Positions 24,601 through 36,600 of a stretch of 64,000 nucleotides of DNA are shown here, piece by piece. Under the pieces are notes generated by a model. That model was given only the letters and a program-made list of their open reading frames with translations. It had not been told where the DNA came from and did not search any database. The position numbers and the translations under genes are program-made. Each line of letters begins with the position of its first letter. The stretch's first letter is position 1. The stretch is from Branchiostoma floridae. Its lineage: Eukaryota; Chordata; Leptocardii; Amphioxiformes; Branchiostomatidae. The stretch covers positions 10,218,595-10,282,594 of the forward strand of contig NC_049995.1 in the NCBI RefSeq assembly GCF_000003815.2, in the 5' to 3' direction.

Positions 24601-27600
24601 AACCTTGTTTTTTTGCTGAATCTGAACATCTGCAAGCTACACTGTCTCACCAATATGAAATGTTACTTACATTTTCCTGCTAAAAGCCGAAAATAGGCTA
24701 AAATGCTGTAGGGACTCGTTTCGGGCCTTCTGCGTCTGCGTCAATTAGGGTCATTGCCCTGTAGGGTCCCTGCTAGAATTTGTCTGAGGGCAAGTTGTCT
24801 TGTAGGATTGTCAGATGAAAAAATGAATGGATGAATAAATAGATGGATGGATGAAAGAAGGATTAAATGGAACAATAAAATTATTGGGATATTGGCCAAT
24901 GTCAAGGATGTCATTATTATGTTGTTTATTACATACACAACTCTGTTTTAATGTCCACAGATTGTGCTGAGTCCAGTGTTTGTGGTGAGGAGTTGGATCC
25001 CCGGGCCCCTGCTCATGAACCTGGAGACACGCAACCTTGGTGAGAGACACCAGTACCAGGTCGTGGGAAAGGGCAAAGGTCATGACCTCTACAACATTGA
25101 ACCTGAACTCTCACATCATGTCACCTTTCAGTTTGGGTGAGCATCGTTTCAAATACTTCAAGAAGATCATATCTCGAAGATTCTATAGATCTAGCTATTC
25201 TTAATTTTCTAGTTTGTATAATATATTTTGCTAATAAGAAAAAGGGGGATATTGTTTTTGTTGTTTTTGTCTGTGTGTCTTTGACATGACACTACACTGT
25301 CTAACAGGATGTTAGGTCAAAGGTCCAAGAAAAGGTTATCAAAGATTATCTCATTTCCTGTCTTTAATTTCCTGCCACATACATGTGCATGTCTGAGCCA
25401 ATAGGAAAATGCTTGGAGTTCAAAATTATGAATAAAGCAAGAACAAAAACACTGAATATTTTCGGAAATGAAGTCCGATGATTTCTTGTTTTTGTCGTGT
25501 AGTAAGAATGGTGAGCCGTCCAGCCCGACCATCCGTTTGAACTCTGACCTGATCAGTGAGGTGGACAGGAAACCCTCCCTGCCTACTGTGGAGAAACTAT
25601 GCACTATTCCAGAAGGGAGTGATGATGATGTGGGAGAAGGCTGGCCATTCTCTGGTTATCTTCATTCTAGAAAACAGTAAGTCCTGTACATTTTTGGAGT
25701 AACTGTTACAATGATTATACAGTCAAATCTGGTCATTCAATCGTTGGGCACAAGCAGCCATCACCAGGCATATTAGTCACATTAAAACCGTCCCATTCTT
25801 TTTTTATATAACTGCACACTGTCCTGTGTAACCAACTGCCCTATTCAAGTACATTTTTCCTCAGTTCTTTGAGTGGTTGCTGAATACAGTTTTGACCGCA
25901 GCATTTCTCATGCAACTATTGTATACACAACAACCTGTAGTACACGTATTAGGAAAAGTATTACATTTTGTACAACCTCAGCATCTGAAGAAATATTGGT
26001 TACCCCAGCCAAGTACTCTCATAATGTTGCATTGGTTGCTCCTTGCTTCGTTGCTTGGATAACACTCAGGATAACTTTAATTAGAAGTTGTGAGTTTACT
26101 TCAAATATGTCATGTTTTAAGTGTTTGTATGCCTTAATGACAATGTGTTGTAAAAAAATTGGGGAAAGATCACACTCCAGCAATTTTTCTGATGATTTGG
26201 AACAATTACTAAGGTAACTGTAATAGTTGCCTTGTCAGTGTTCAGCTTTTTCTGATAGTTACAACTGAATACTTCAACACTTTTCATTACCAGGGATACA
26301 GACAAGGACGTAGTGGTGTTTCAGCCAACCACAGAGCTGAAAGTGACCTTCGCAGAATTCTCGCCATACGTTGACACCCTCCTGCTGAACGTTTCGCCCT
26401 GGTGCCTGCTGGGAAACGACACGTCGATCGACCTGGGACTGGTGTTGGCTGATGGGGTGGCCTTGGATCTGCCTGCGGGACAGGCTATCGCTCCACCAAA
26501 ATTTAGAGTTAGTATTGGTCCGTGGTATAGACCTCTATTACATTTTGTACATAGTAGCAAAGTGTGGTTGAATCTAAAGGTTTAGGGTTTGAATCCATAG
26601 CAGGCCCCAATGCTGTGCCTTATTGGGAAAGGCACTTTCCACCTATTTCCTCACTCGACTACTGAGTCGCAGTGGTCCGCAGTTTTGCAGCAAACTTAAA
26701 ACCGCCAGGAATGTGCTTGTTCTGTTCATCTTCTTCCTTGTTTTGACCGCAAACTGTAAACCACCACAAATTCTCCATCTTTTCCCTAACATGACATTAA
26801 ATGCCCAAGGCATTTACATTAATTTTACACATACAAATTGTAGTTCAAACTATCATCTTTACATTCTCTCACATAATGTTCGGAGACCAGTGGTTACTAG
26901 ATTGAACTAGAAGCCATGAGTTTGATTCTGACTATGTCACTCATCCCCAGATATGCATTCTACTAGAAAAGGCAATCCTAATGATCTGACGTTAAGCTGC
27001 CGTCCACTGTTTATTGTGCTTAACTAAATGTAGGAGGGGATTTTCTGGGTAATGAAACTGTATAAATTTGTCTTGTCTGTCATGACCATTGGAAGAATAG
27101 CTCTTCAGTTAGCTAAACTGGATCAATATCACTTTGATTTTCCCAGGGAGAGTTCTGTATCAGTGTGCGGCTGCCATCCTCAGCTGATGCCGACACGTCC
27201 AGCCTGCCCCAGTCCCTGCCCATCCTACTGGAGACGGAGGATGTGTCACCCAGCGCCAAGTATGGGGAGAGACTCATCATGCTGCAGGAGGGCCTGGGAC
27301 TGCTCAACATTGTCATACCAGCTGCACAGGCAGGGGGCGCCACTAAGGTTGGACTGATGTAGAATCTATAATAGTTGTATTGTTCAGGAGGGGCTGGGAC
27401 TGCTCAACATTGTCATACCAGCTACACAGGCAGGGGGCGCCACTAAGGTGGGACTGATGTAGAATCTATAGTTAGTGTTGTATTGTTCAGGAGGGGCTGG
27501 GGCTGCTCAACATTGTCATACCAGCTACACAGGCAGGGGGCGCCACTAAGGTGGGACTGATGTAGAATCTATAACAGTTGTATTGTTCAGGAGGGGCTGG

Positions 27601-30600
27601 GGCTGCTCAACATCGTCATACCAGCTGCACAGGCAGGGGGCGCCACTAAGGTGGGACTGATGTAGAATCTATAATAGTTGTATTGTTCAGGAGGGGCTGG
27701 GGCTGCTCAACATTGTCATACCAGCTCCACAGGCAGGGGGCGCCACTAAGGTTGGACTGATTTGGAATATATTAGTCTGTAGAATGTACATACTAATGTA
27801 TTCAAATTTTTTATGGAAAATTGGATATCCTATTACATGTATTAAAATCAAAGAACCCACATATTATAGAACAAGTGGGTAAATTTGCCTTCCACTGCTT
27901 AAAAAGAAGAAGTCAAACCCAACAAAACTTGTATAATGTACACTTAATAAGTAGCACAACATACTCATAGAATGTAGTTCTTAGCACCTTTGTACTTTCC
28001 TTATCATTCAATTAGCCCTCAGGCATAATTTTGCAATAAATGTATTATATTATACAGGGCCTTGAAATTATTTCATAAAACAGGTCAAGATTGATGTGCG
28101 TACATGAAAAGTCAATCTCGCAATGTTTCAGCATCAAGTCATCGATCTGGAGAGAATCTTGCTTCATCTTGCTTCGTCGTATCGTCGTCGTATCCATTTT
28201 TGATTATACTGCTGCTGGGATCCCTTTCACAGGGGTAGGCAGCAGTCGGATAGTCTTCATACTGTTCTTCCATGCGGCTGGTCTTCCTCACACTATTCTC
28301 TAGAAAAAGCAATACTGAACTTGAGGTGTCTCTCTCCACAGGTGTGTTCCCTGTGTGTACAACATGGTATCCAGGTCCTGTGTGTTCAGGAGAGAGTGTT
28401 CCTCTAACCTGAGTAAACTTTCTCTCTCCACAGGTGTGTTCCCTGTGCGTGTCCTCTAGTGTACAACATGGTATCCAGGTCCTCCATCTACAGGAGAGAG
28501 TGTTCCTGACTAACCTGAGTAAACTTTCTCTCTCCACAGGTGTGTTCCCTGTGTGTGACCTCTAGTGTACAACATGGTATCCAGGTCCTGTGTGTTCAGG
28601 AGAGAGTGTTCCTCTAACCTGAGTAAACTTTCTCTCTCCACAGGTGTGTTCCCTGTGTGTGACCTCTAGTATACAACATGGTATCCAGGTCCTGTGTGTT
28701 CAGGAGAGAGTGTTCCTCTAACCTGAGTAAACTTTCTCTCTCCACAGGTGTGTTCCCTGTGTGTGACCTCTAGTATACAACATGGTATCCAGGTCCTGTG
28801 TGTTCAGGAGAGAGTGTTCCTCTAACCTGAGTAAACTTTCTCTCTCCACAGGTGTGTTCCCTGTGTGTGACCTTAATCTCCAAGCAGATCTTGCTGTGGC
28901 AAATGGGAAGGAGTTTAGCCGGCAGAGGAGTTATTGGCCACAGCGAAGATCTGCTGCAGAACGCACCGGTCAAAGGCAATTATCAGGCAATTAAACTGCG
29001 TTAGGAAGAAGGTGCGAATTGCCCCGGGCGTGCGGGGCCAGGGATCCCGTCACGGGTCGGCTGTAAGAGTTCATTGTGTTTTCTGTGACATCTGGGGATT
29101 TCTTTGCTTCTTTGGTGTCAATATACGTCAATAACTCACTACGTACTGGAGGAAAACAACAGCAAAACGCGTCAGCACGATGCGACAGGACGCAAGTGCA
29201 GTGGGGAGGGGGGCGCTGACGTCGATTTCCCCCAACGTTTCATGAAGCCACGGCGCCCGTTTGTTTGCCTGAGAATGCACCGGACGCCGTTAGAAATACT
29301 TCAATCATCGGCTTTGCTGAAAATGCACGTGCTGATTATATTTCAGCCATACATAGTATGGTGAAATATATTGTATTCGTAATGTTTCTTTCTTTCTTTC
29401 TTTCTTCTTCTTCTTCTTTCTCCTGTCAAATCTTCAAAGTGATTCATCTCCGCCGTTCCTGGACCGAATGATCTGAAATTTGGCACAGGGGTAGAATGGG
29501 CCAATACCTTGATGCTTTTTTCTCAGTTTTTTCATATCTGCCTCTAAAATGATTTTATTGAGATTTTTTGGTCAATTTTAGACCAAAACTGTATATTTTG
29601 GCCCCTGTACCCTGGTATTACAACCAAATGAGCTGAAATTTGACAGAGATGTGCCTTGATAATGCCCCCATATAAATTCGATAACACTTTTGGTGTACAG
29701 TACAACAAAATGCTTATTTTTGCGATTTTTTTACCAATTTTTGACAAAAAAATGACACTTTTGGCTCCTGTACCTTGGTATTGCAACCAAATGAGCTGAA
29801 ATTTGACAGAAATGTGCCTTGATAATGCCCCCATATAAATTCAATAACACTTTTGGTGTACAGTACAACAAAATGCTTATTTTTGCGATTTTTTGACCAA
29901 TTTTTGACCAAAAAAGGACACTTTTGGCCCCTGTACCCTGGTATTGCAACCAAATGAGCTGAAATTTGACAGAGATGTGCCTTGATAATGCCCCCATATA
30001 AATTCAATAACACTTTTGGTGTACGGTACAACAAAATGCTTATTTTTGCGATTTTTTGACCAATTTTTGACCAAAAAATGACACTTTTGGCTCCTGTACC
30101 TTGGTATTGCAACCGAATGAGCTAAAATTTGACAGAGATGTGCCTTGATAATCCCTTCATATAAATTCAATAACACTTTTGGTGTACAGTGCAACAAAAT
30201 GCTTATTTTTGCGATTTTTGGCCAATTTTTGACCAAAAAAGGACACTTTTGGCTCCTGTACCCTGGTATTACAATTAAATGACCTGAAATTTGGTATAGA
30301 TAGGCATTAGATACTTGGTAACAAGATTCAAGTAAAATTTTTGACATAAACAACTTTAAAATGATTAATTTTGGCACTTTTCTGAGGAGAAATTTGTTTT
30401 CTTTTGGCCTCCTGACGTGACCTTCCGTGACCCCGCACAGAGCCACACCTGTGCGCGTCAGCCGGAGAGTTAATTGAATCAAAGACCTAGCCAATCAGCG
30501 AAGAGGAGGCCAAAGGCTAATTAATATTCATAAGCGGGGCCTCATGATCCCGTATATAGCAGTGTTCCCGCCAGGGGGAGCGAAGCCCGCCTAAGGCTCT

Positions 30601-33600
30601 CGCATTTTAGACTATTCAGAAGGCTTTATATTGTATCAGTTCTTAGGGGCATATCTATGATAATCGCAGCAGTCACTTATAATAACTTCTCTTCAGGAGT
30701 TTAGCGTAATACTATTTCAGGTCAAACCGTCAAAGGCAACTAAAAACAAGTGACCGTAGGTAACATAGTCTGTGACGTCGGTTTGGTATTTTGTTGGTTG
30801 TTATGTTCTTTTTGCTTGTTGTTTGCTTATATTCTTTATGTATTTAATCATGGTGTTGAATAGATGGTATATGTAATTTTGCTCGTGATGTCTGTGTATG
30901 AAGCAGGTACGTACCTTGGTCAATGCTGTCCGGTGTTGATCGTTATAATCAGGATGGTGACGGCCTAGCTGTGAGATTTGATGTGGATTTTGTGTGTTCT
31001 ATTACTGTTCGCTACTCTCCCTACGGTCCTGAACATGACATAAGTTTACTGATATCCAGTTGTGATTCTTCATTAAACATCCGGTGTCAGGTGAGCGATG
31101 CTGACACCACATTTCCTGTCACCTCCAATCTCATTGATGAATCTATGAAACCGCACATCCATGTCCCCATTATAACGAAGAGAGCAAACACTACCTATTG
31201 AGCAACGCGAATTGTAAGATGTTGCGGCAACTTTCCAACGACTTTACACGTTCTAACCATAAAGGCATATGGCTACCAACCACGCAAATTATTTTTTACT
31301 ATAATATGTGATCCCAACCTCAATAATAAAGGCACAATACCGGAGCAAGGGGAAAACAGCATGGTGCAAAAAAAATCAGTTACGTACCATCAACTGCAGT
31401 GCCAGGCATAAAGTAATATTGAACAACACGCGGAATTCAGCGTCACACAAAAGACCGAAAAGTCAACTCACAGCCACACTGTAAAGGAGGTCGGACAAGA
31501 GACTGATGTATAAGTATATATGAAGACAGCATTATCATAATATAGGTACCAACCATGTTAATTTAAAGCGTAAATGGCGATTGGCCCGCAGCTATTTAGA
31601 ATTACCGTAAATAGGTGATGCTGTCATATTCAAAGTAGATCGATGTTATAATACACATCATGACCAGCTGGTCGCAGCTGTTGACAACATGAACAGCTCG
31701 TCACAGCTGGCCACAGCTGGTCACAGATGTTGACAAATTTTGAGCAACTTGTGTGAATGGTAAAATAAATATCCAACATATTTCGAGAAAGGTGAACAAC
31801 TGTCAAAGCGGCCCAGAACCGAAACACACCGCCAAAACAAACCTACGTGCATCATCGACAACCTCAGTGTACATAGCGGACCTGCCAAACCACATACGAT
31901 TCAGACAGAGAACATACAGATACAAATACGACCGCGCGTAAACGTGATAAAACGACAACGGAAATATGCAAATACAGATGGAAACGTGCGTAAAATTGAT
32001 GTACATATCACGCATCTGCTTGAACAAGCAGACTTGGACCAATACATCGTGAAACGTACAATTTCAAGGGGTGATATCTGACATTATTACATCCATAATG
32101 AAAGCAACTAGCGCGACAAAAAAACACCGTGCGTCATCGTCTAACACTGTGCAGAGAACCTGCCAAACCACAAACGTATACGACAACGGAAACTACAGAG
32201 ACAGGTGCGAACGCGCGTTTGACGACAGGAAAACATGACGCATCTGCTTGCAATATTTCATTATGGCAAGGCTCACACAAAGCGGCTCTGGACCAAAACA
32301 CCACAAGACGAACAAATTGTAGGGGTGATATTTTTATACATCCATAATAAAACCATCAGCCGCGAAAAAAAACAACGTGCATCATCGTCAACCTCAGTGC
32401 AGAGGACTTGCCAAACAACGTACGAATGCGACAATGGGAACATGCAGTTATAGGTGCGAACGCGACTTAACTTTGACGATCAGATAAAACCACGTATCTG
32501 CTTGACAATATCAATTACCGCATGACCCACATACAGGGAATCTGGACCAATACACCGGACATTTTGTAGGGGTGTTATTTTTATAACATCCATAATAAAA
32601 CCACCTGCCGCCAAAAAAAATCCACGTGCATCATCGTCAACCTCGGTACAGAGGACCTGCCAAACCACATAGAATTCAGACAATGGGAACATATAGATAC
32701 AGCTGCGAACGCGCGAAAACCAGACAAAACTAAAAGTCTGTCGACCAGAGGTTCTGGTCACAGACTAACAAACTTTAACGTTACTGAGTTCAACAGTACT
32801 TATAACTTGTTATCCGAAGTTGAAACGCTAGCGATGGTATTTTCGCTGCGCTGTTAGCTCCGTGCGACTGTTGTTGACGGTCTTATAACGGTATATTTTG
32901 CACCCCTGTACCCTGGTATGAGTAACATTTGGTATAGATAGGCATAAGATAGTTGGTAAAATGATCGAAGTAAAATTTTTGGCATAAAGTACTGTAAAAG
33001 GCTTAATTACAGCACTTTTTTTAGGCGAAATTGGTTTTCTTTCGTTCTCCATGCCATGACCTTTCGGACGTTTACCCCACAGAGCCGACATCTGCACCTG
33101 CGTCTAGCCTGCAGGAAGAGTTCATTCAATTAATGGTTCAGCCAATCAGCGAAGAGGAAAGCGAAGGCTAATTAATATTCATAAGCGGGACCACACAATA
33201 CGTTAACTTGAAGACTCAGACCGTACAGACTTCTCGCCAGGATTTTTTCAAAGCGTCGGACAGGGGTCCGGGGGCCGCCGAATGTCCCAGGCGGGGTCCA
33301 GGGGCAGGGCCACTGTGGGGGGGACCCAGGTGGGCGAAGCCCCCCCGGAAGCTCTTGCATTTTAGACTATTGAGAAGGCTTCTTTTATTAGTTTTTTTAG
33401 GGCCATATCTACGATAATCGTAGCAGTCACTTACTTCTCTTCAGCAGTTTGACTTTAAAATATTTCGGGTCAAAGCTTCAAAGACAACTAAAACCTCATA
33501 AACAACAAACTTTACTTAGCTCAACAGTATACAAAAATATTGTACGGGTTGCCATCCTTAGTTGAAGCGCTTATTTATAGCGCTAGTATCTTCGCTGCGC

Positions 33601-36600
33601 CGTTAGCCGCCGTGCGACTTTTGTTGACGGTCTGATATCCCTACGTCGCCGCCTCGCTGATATTCCCACGGACATGTTTCAAGAAAAATACCCAGCAAAA
33701 AACGCTGTTCTGCGTCAAATTCTATTCTATAAAACATGTGGGACTCAGTGTTACAGTCTAAATATTTTGTAGAAGCACCGCTGTAGGAAAGAAGGTCCAA
33801 GCAATGTAAAACATCACGTAGCATGAAGTTCGCTGTCAACTGGCACACAGCACATGACTGTTTGAAACTCTAAGTCTAATCAACAGCCGTGTTTGATTGA
33901 TAGCCGGCGGTCCCTTGATGAAGTCGGCGAAAGGTACGTTAGTTAGAAAATCTGCGTTTAGTTTTGATACGTAATTATAAGTTAGACAGTGGCGAGAATG
34001 ATTATTTTCTCATCAATATTTCTCTTCAGAATTACTTGAACTTAATTGTACATCTAAACAATTGGCTTACCTGTGCAATGTTTATATGATTAATGATCAG
34101 TGTACTGAAATCATGTGTAACGTATGGCTCCTAGTCAATAGATCAGCATTTTCTCTATAGTGACCACCTGTCTATAGTGGCCACATTTCCTAGTGCTGTT
34201 GTTGTTTGACATAAACTTTGAACATTTAAATTGTAAGTAACTTTAAACTGCCAGAGTTTCAGCCCAATAAAACACTCTCAGCGCCAGGGTATGAACAGAC
34301 TGACCAGACAGACGAAAATAAATCCTCGAACAAGGTTCAATCGTATCTTCCGGGTCTGGCAGGAAGTTGTTAAACTAAAATAAGAATAGGCTCGATGGCT
34401 GATTGCATACAAAGTAAAACAGTTTAACAGTTTTACAGCTTGAAGAAAACAAACGCTCCTACAGTACCTGCACCTGCTTGATTATTATTAAATCGTATGC
34501 CCTACTTGAATAAAAAAGTTCACTGCAATAATAAATGTACCCACATCACAAGGAGCTTATACTTTTTTAAACTTACACCTAGTTATCGTACTGAAAATTG
34601 TTAATGACATTACATGAAGTCATTCAACAATTTTCAGTCATGATGAAAATTTTCTGAATGGAAGGTGTGATTATTGTCATTTTCTGAAAAATAGAAGCAA
34701 GCTCTGTTTTTACCTGGAATCAATTCACAATACCAGTCCACTTTGGGGGATAATGTACTGTTAAGAGGATGTTCCATTTTTGCGCAGGGGTGATTTGGAA
34801 CAGTCCAATGTTGCGTGGGAAGGGGTATGGCTGAAATATGCTGTATTTGCTCTTAAGCAAATGTCGGCCTTTCTAGTTATGTGGATACCTTTCCAAAATT
34901 TCAAGTTATGTCTACGTTTTTACACGCAAATGTCTGTCCGTCAAATGTGACGATCGTGGGTCTTTGAACCAAATCCAAGCGTATATGATCGGTAAAGATT
35001 TGAAGTTGCAGACATGAAAAAATGATACAGGAAGTGTTTAGCGCAGCTTTTATTGCAAAATATATACAAGTAACAACTAGATAATAACTTGTTATTTGTG
35101 TACAACTGATAATTTCATATGTCGATACGTTGTCTTGGTGCGCTGTGATGCAGTCTGCTCCAGCGGTTTCGGGGGGAAGCCCCCGCTGTGAACTGGCGCG
35201 GCTCGCCGCGTTTGTCCCAGATACTGGCTCGGAAGGGTTGTAAAACGATAGTCCTGGCCAAATTTAGCCAATTTGCACGTTGGAGGTAAGTGGATACTAG
35301 GAGGAGCAGAAACACGTTTCTGAAAAGATTGCTCCTCCCGCTGCCTTTGACCGGTGCGTTCTGCAGCAGATCTTCGCTGTGGCCAATAACTCCTCTGCCG
35401 GCTAAACTCCTTCCCATTTGCCACAGCAAGATCTGCTTGGAGATTATGTGACCTCTAGTATACAACATGGTATCCAGGTCCTGTGTGTTCAGGAGAGAGT
35501 GTTCCTCTAACCTGAGTAAACTTTCTCTCCCCACAGGTGTGTTCCCTGTGTGTGACCTCTAGTGTACAACATGGCATCCAGGTCCTTCGTCTACAGGAGA
35601 GAGTGTTCCTGACTAACCTGAGTAAACTTTCTCTCCCCACAGGTGTGTTCCCTGTGTGTGACCTCTAGTGTACAACATGGCATCCAGGTCCTTCGTCTAC
35701 AGGAGAGAGTGTTCCTGACTAACCTGAGCTCACATCAGCTCAGGGTACAGGCTGTCACCACTGATACAGATGGCAGAAAGGTTAGTAGTACTGTCAGTAG
35801 AATTTCAATCACTGTTACCCAGGGTTTAGCAAGTTTTGTGAAATTCACTTGTCCTATCAGGCAAGTACAGTCATGAAAAATTTACTTGCCCAAACTGACT
35901 TTCCACTTGCCCGAAATTTTAGTAACATTTTTTGGTATGCATTTTCATGTTATTGGTTCTTCTTTTCTGTGTTGGCTAATTGCTTGATGGGAGTATATCA
36001 AAATCTCATGGAAAAATCTCTTTTGCCTGATCGGACAAGTGGGGTAAAACATTCACTTGCCCGATCAGCACTTTCACTTGCCGAGGACAATCGAACTAGT
36101 GGACTTGTCCGACCAATTGTTACCTCAAAAGTACATTGTATCCCAACTTAGAATACTTGAACGACACACAACATGTCATAGACTTTTTGAGGTAGAGTTG
36201 CTGAAGAAAAAGTGTTAAGGTTACCAGGTGCTTGAGACATTTTGTTCCATTTAATTCTTATTCTTATTCTTATTCTTAGACTATGCTACCTACTATTTCT
36301 TGTACATGTATGTGTCAAATTTGAGCAATTATATTATTCTTACAGGATTCAAAATGTTCAGTACAAAAATGGACTTAAATCGCAAATATGTTTCTTTTCC
36401 TCTAATTACATCAATAAAATAAAACGTTATACAATGTAAGAATCACTTAATCCAATAGATACATTTGTACAAACTACGCTGACTATGACTATGCTACATT
36501 AGACAAAAAAGTATAATTTTAAATACCCTGGCAAGTTTACAAATTGAATACATGGTATAATTACACAAAAATGTCATGTATAATGTTTTTCTATCATCCA

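Larger units (their letters stand above)
28874..35446. mobile_element. 6573-bp element with perfect 105-bp TIRs
   Basis: TIRs 28874-28978 and 35342-35446 are identical, starting TAATCTCCAAGCAGATCTTG. TGTGACCT flanks both sides (28866-28873 and 35447-35454), an 8-bp target duplication, placing the insertion inside an exon-21 copy. No long ORF is present. The inside holds a 163-bp tandem repeat, a 500-bp direct duplication, 200-bp-scale tandem units and AT-rich unique sequence. A short relative with similar ends is at 61410-61582. 8-bp duplications occur in hAT, P and Merlin elements. Confidence 0.9.

Noticed and set aside
29877-30494. 205-codon minus-strand frame
   Set aside because: It runs through the 163-bp tandem repeat and has repeat-derived composition only. 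There is no transposase motif.
36002-36120. CPIGQVNF-like peptides as zinc-finger remnants in the hAT-like repeats
   Set aside because: The text comes from the inverted TCGGGCAAGT motifs and is not conserved as protein between the two copies.
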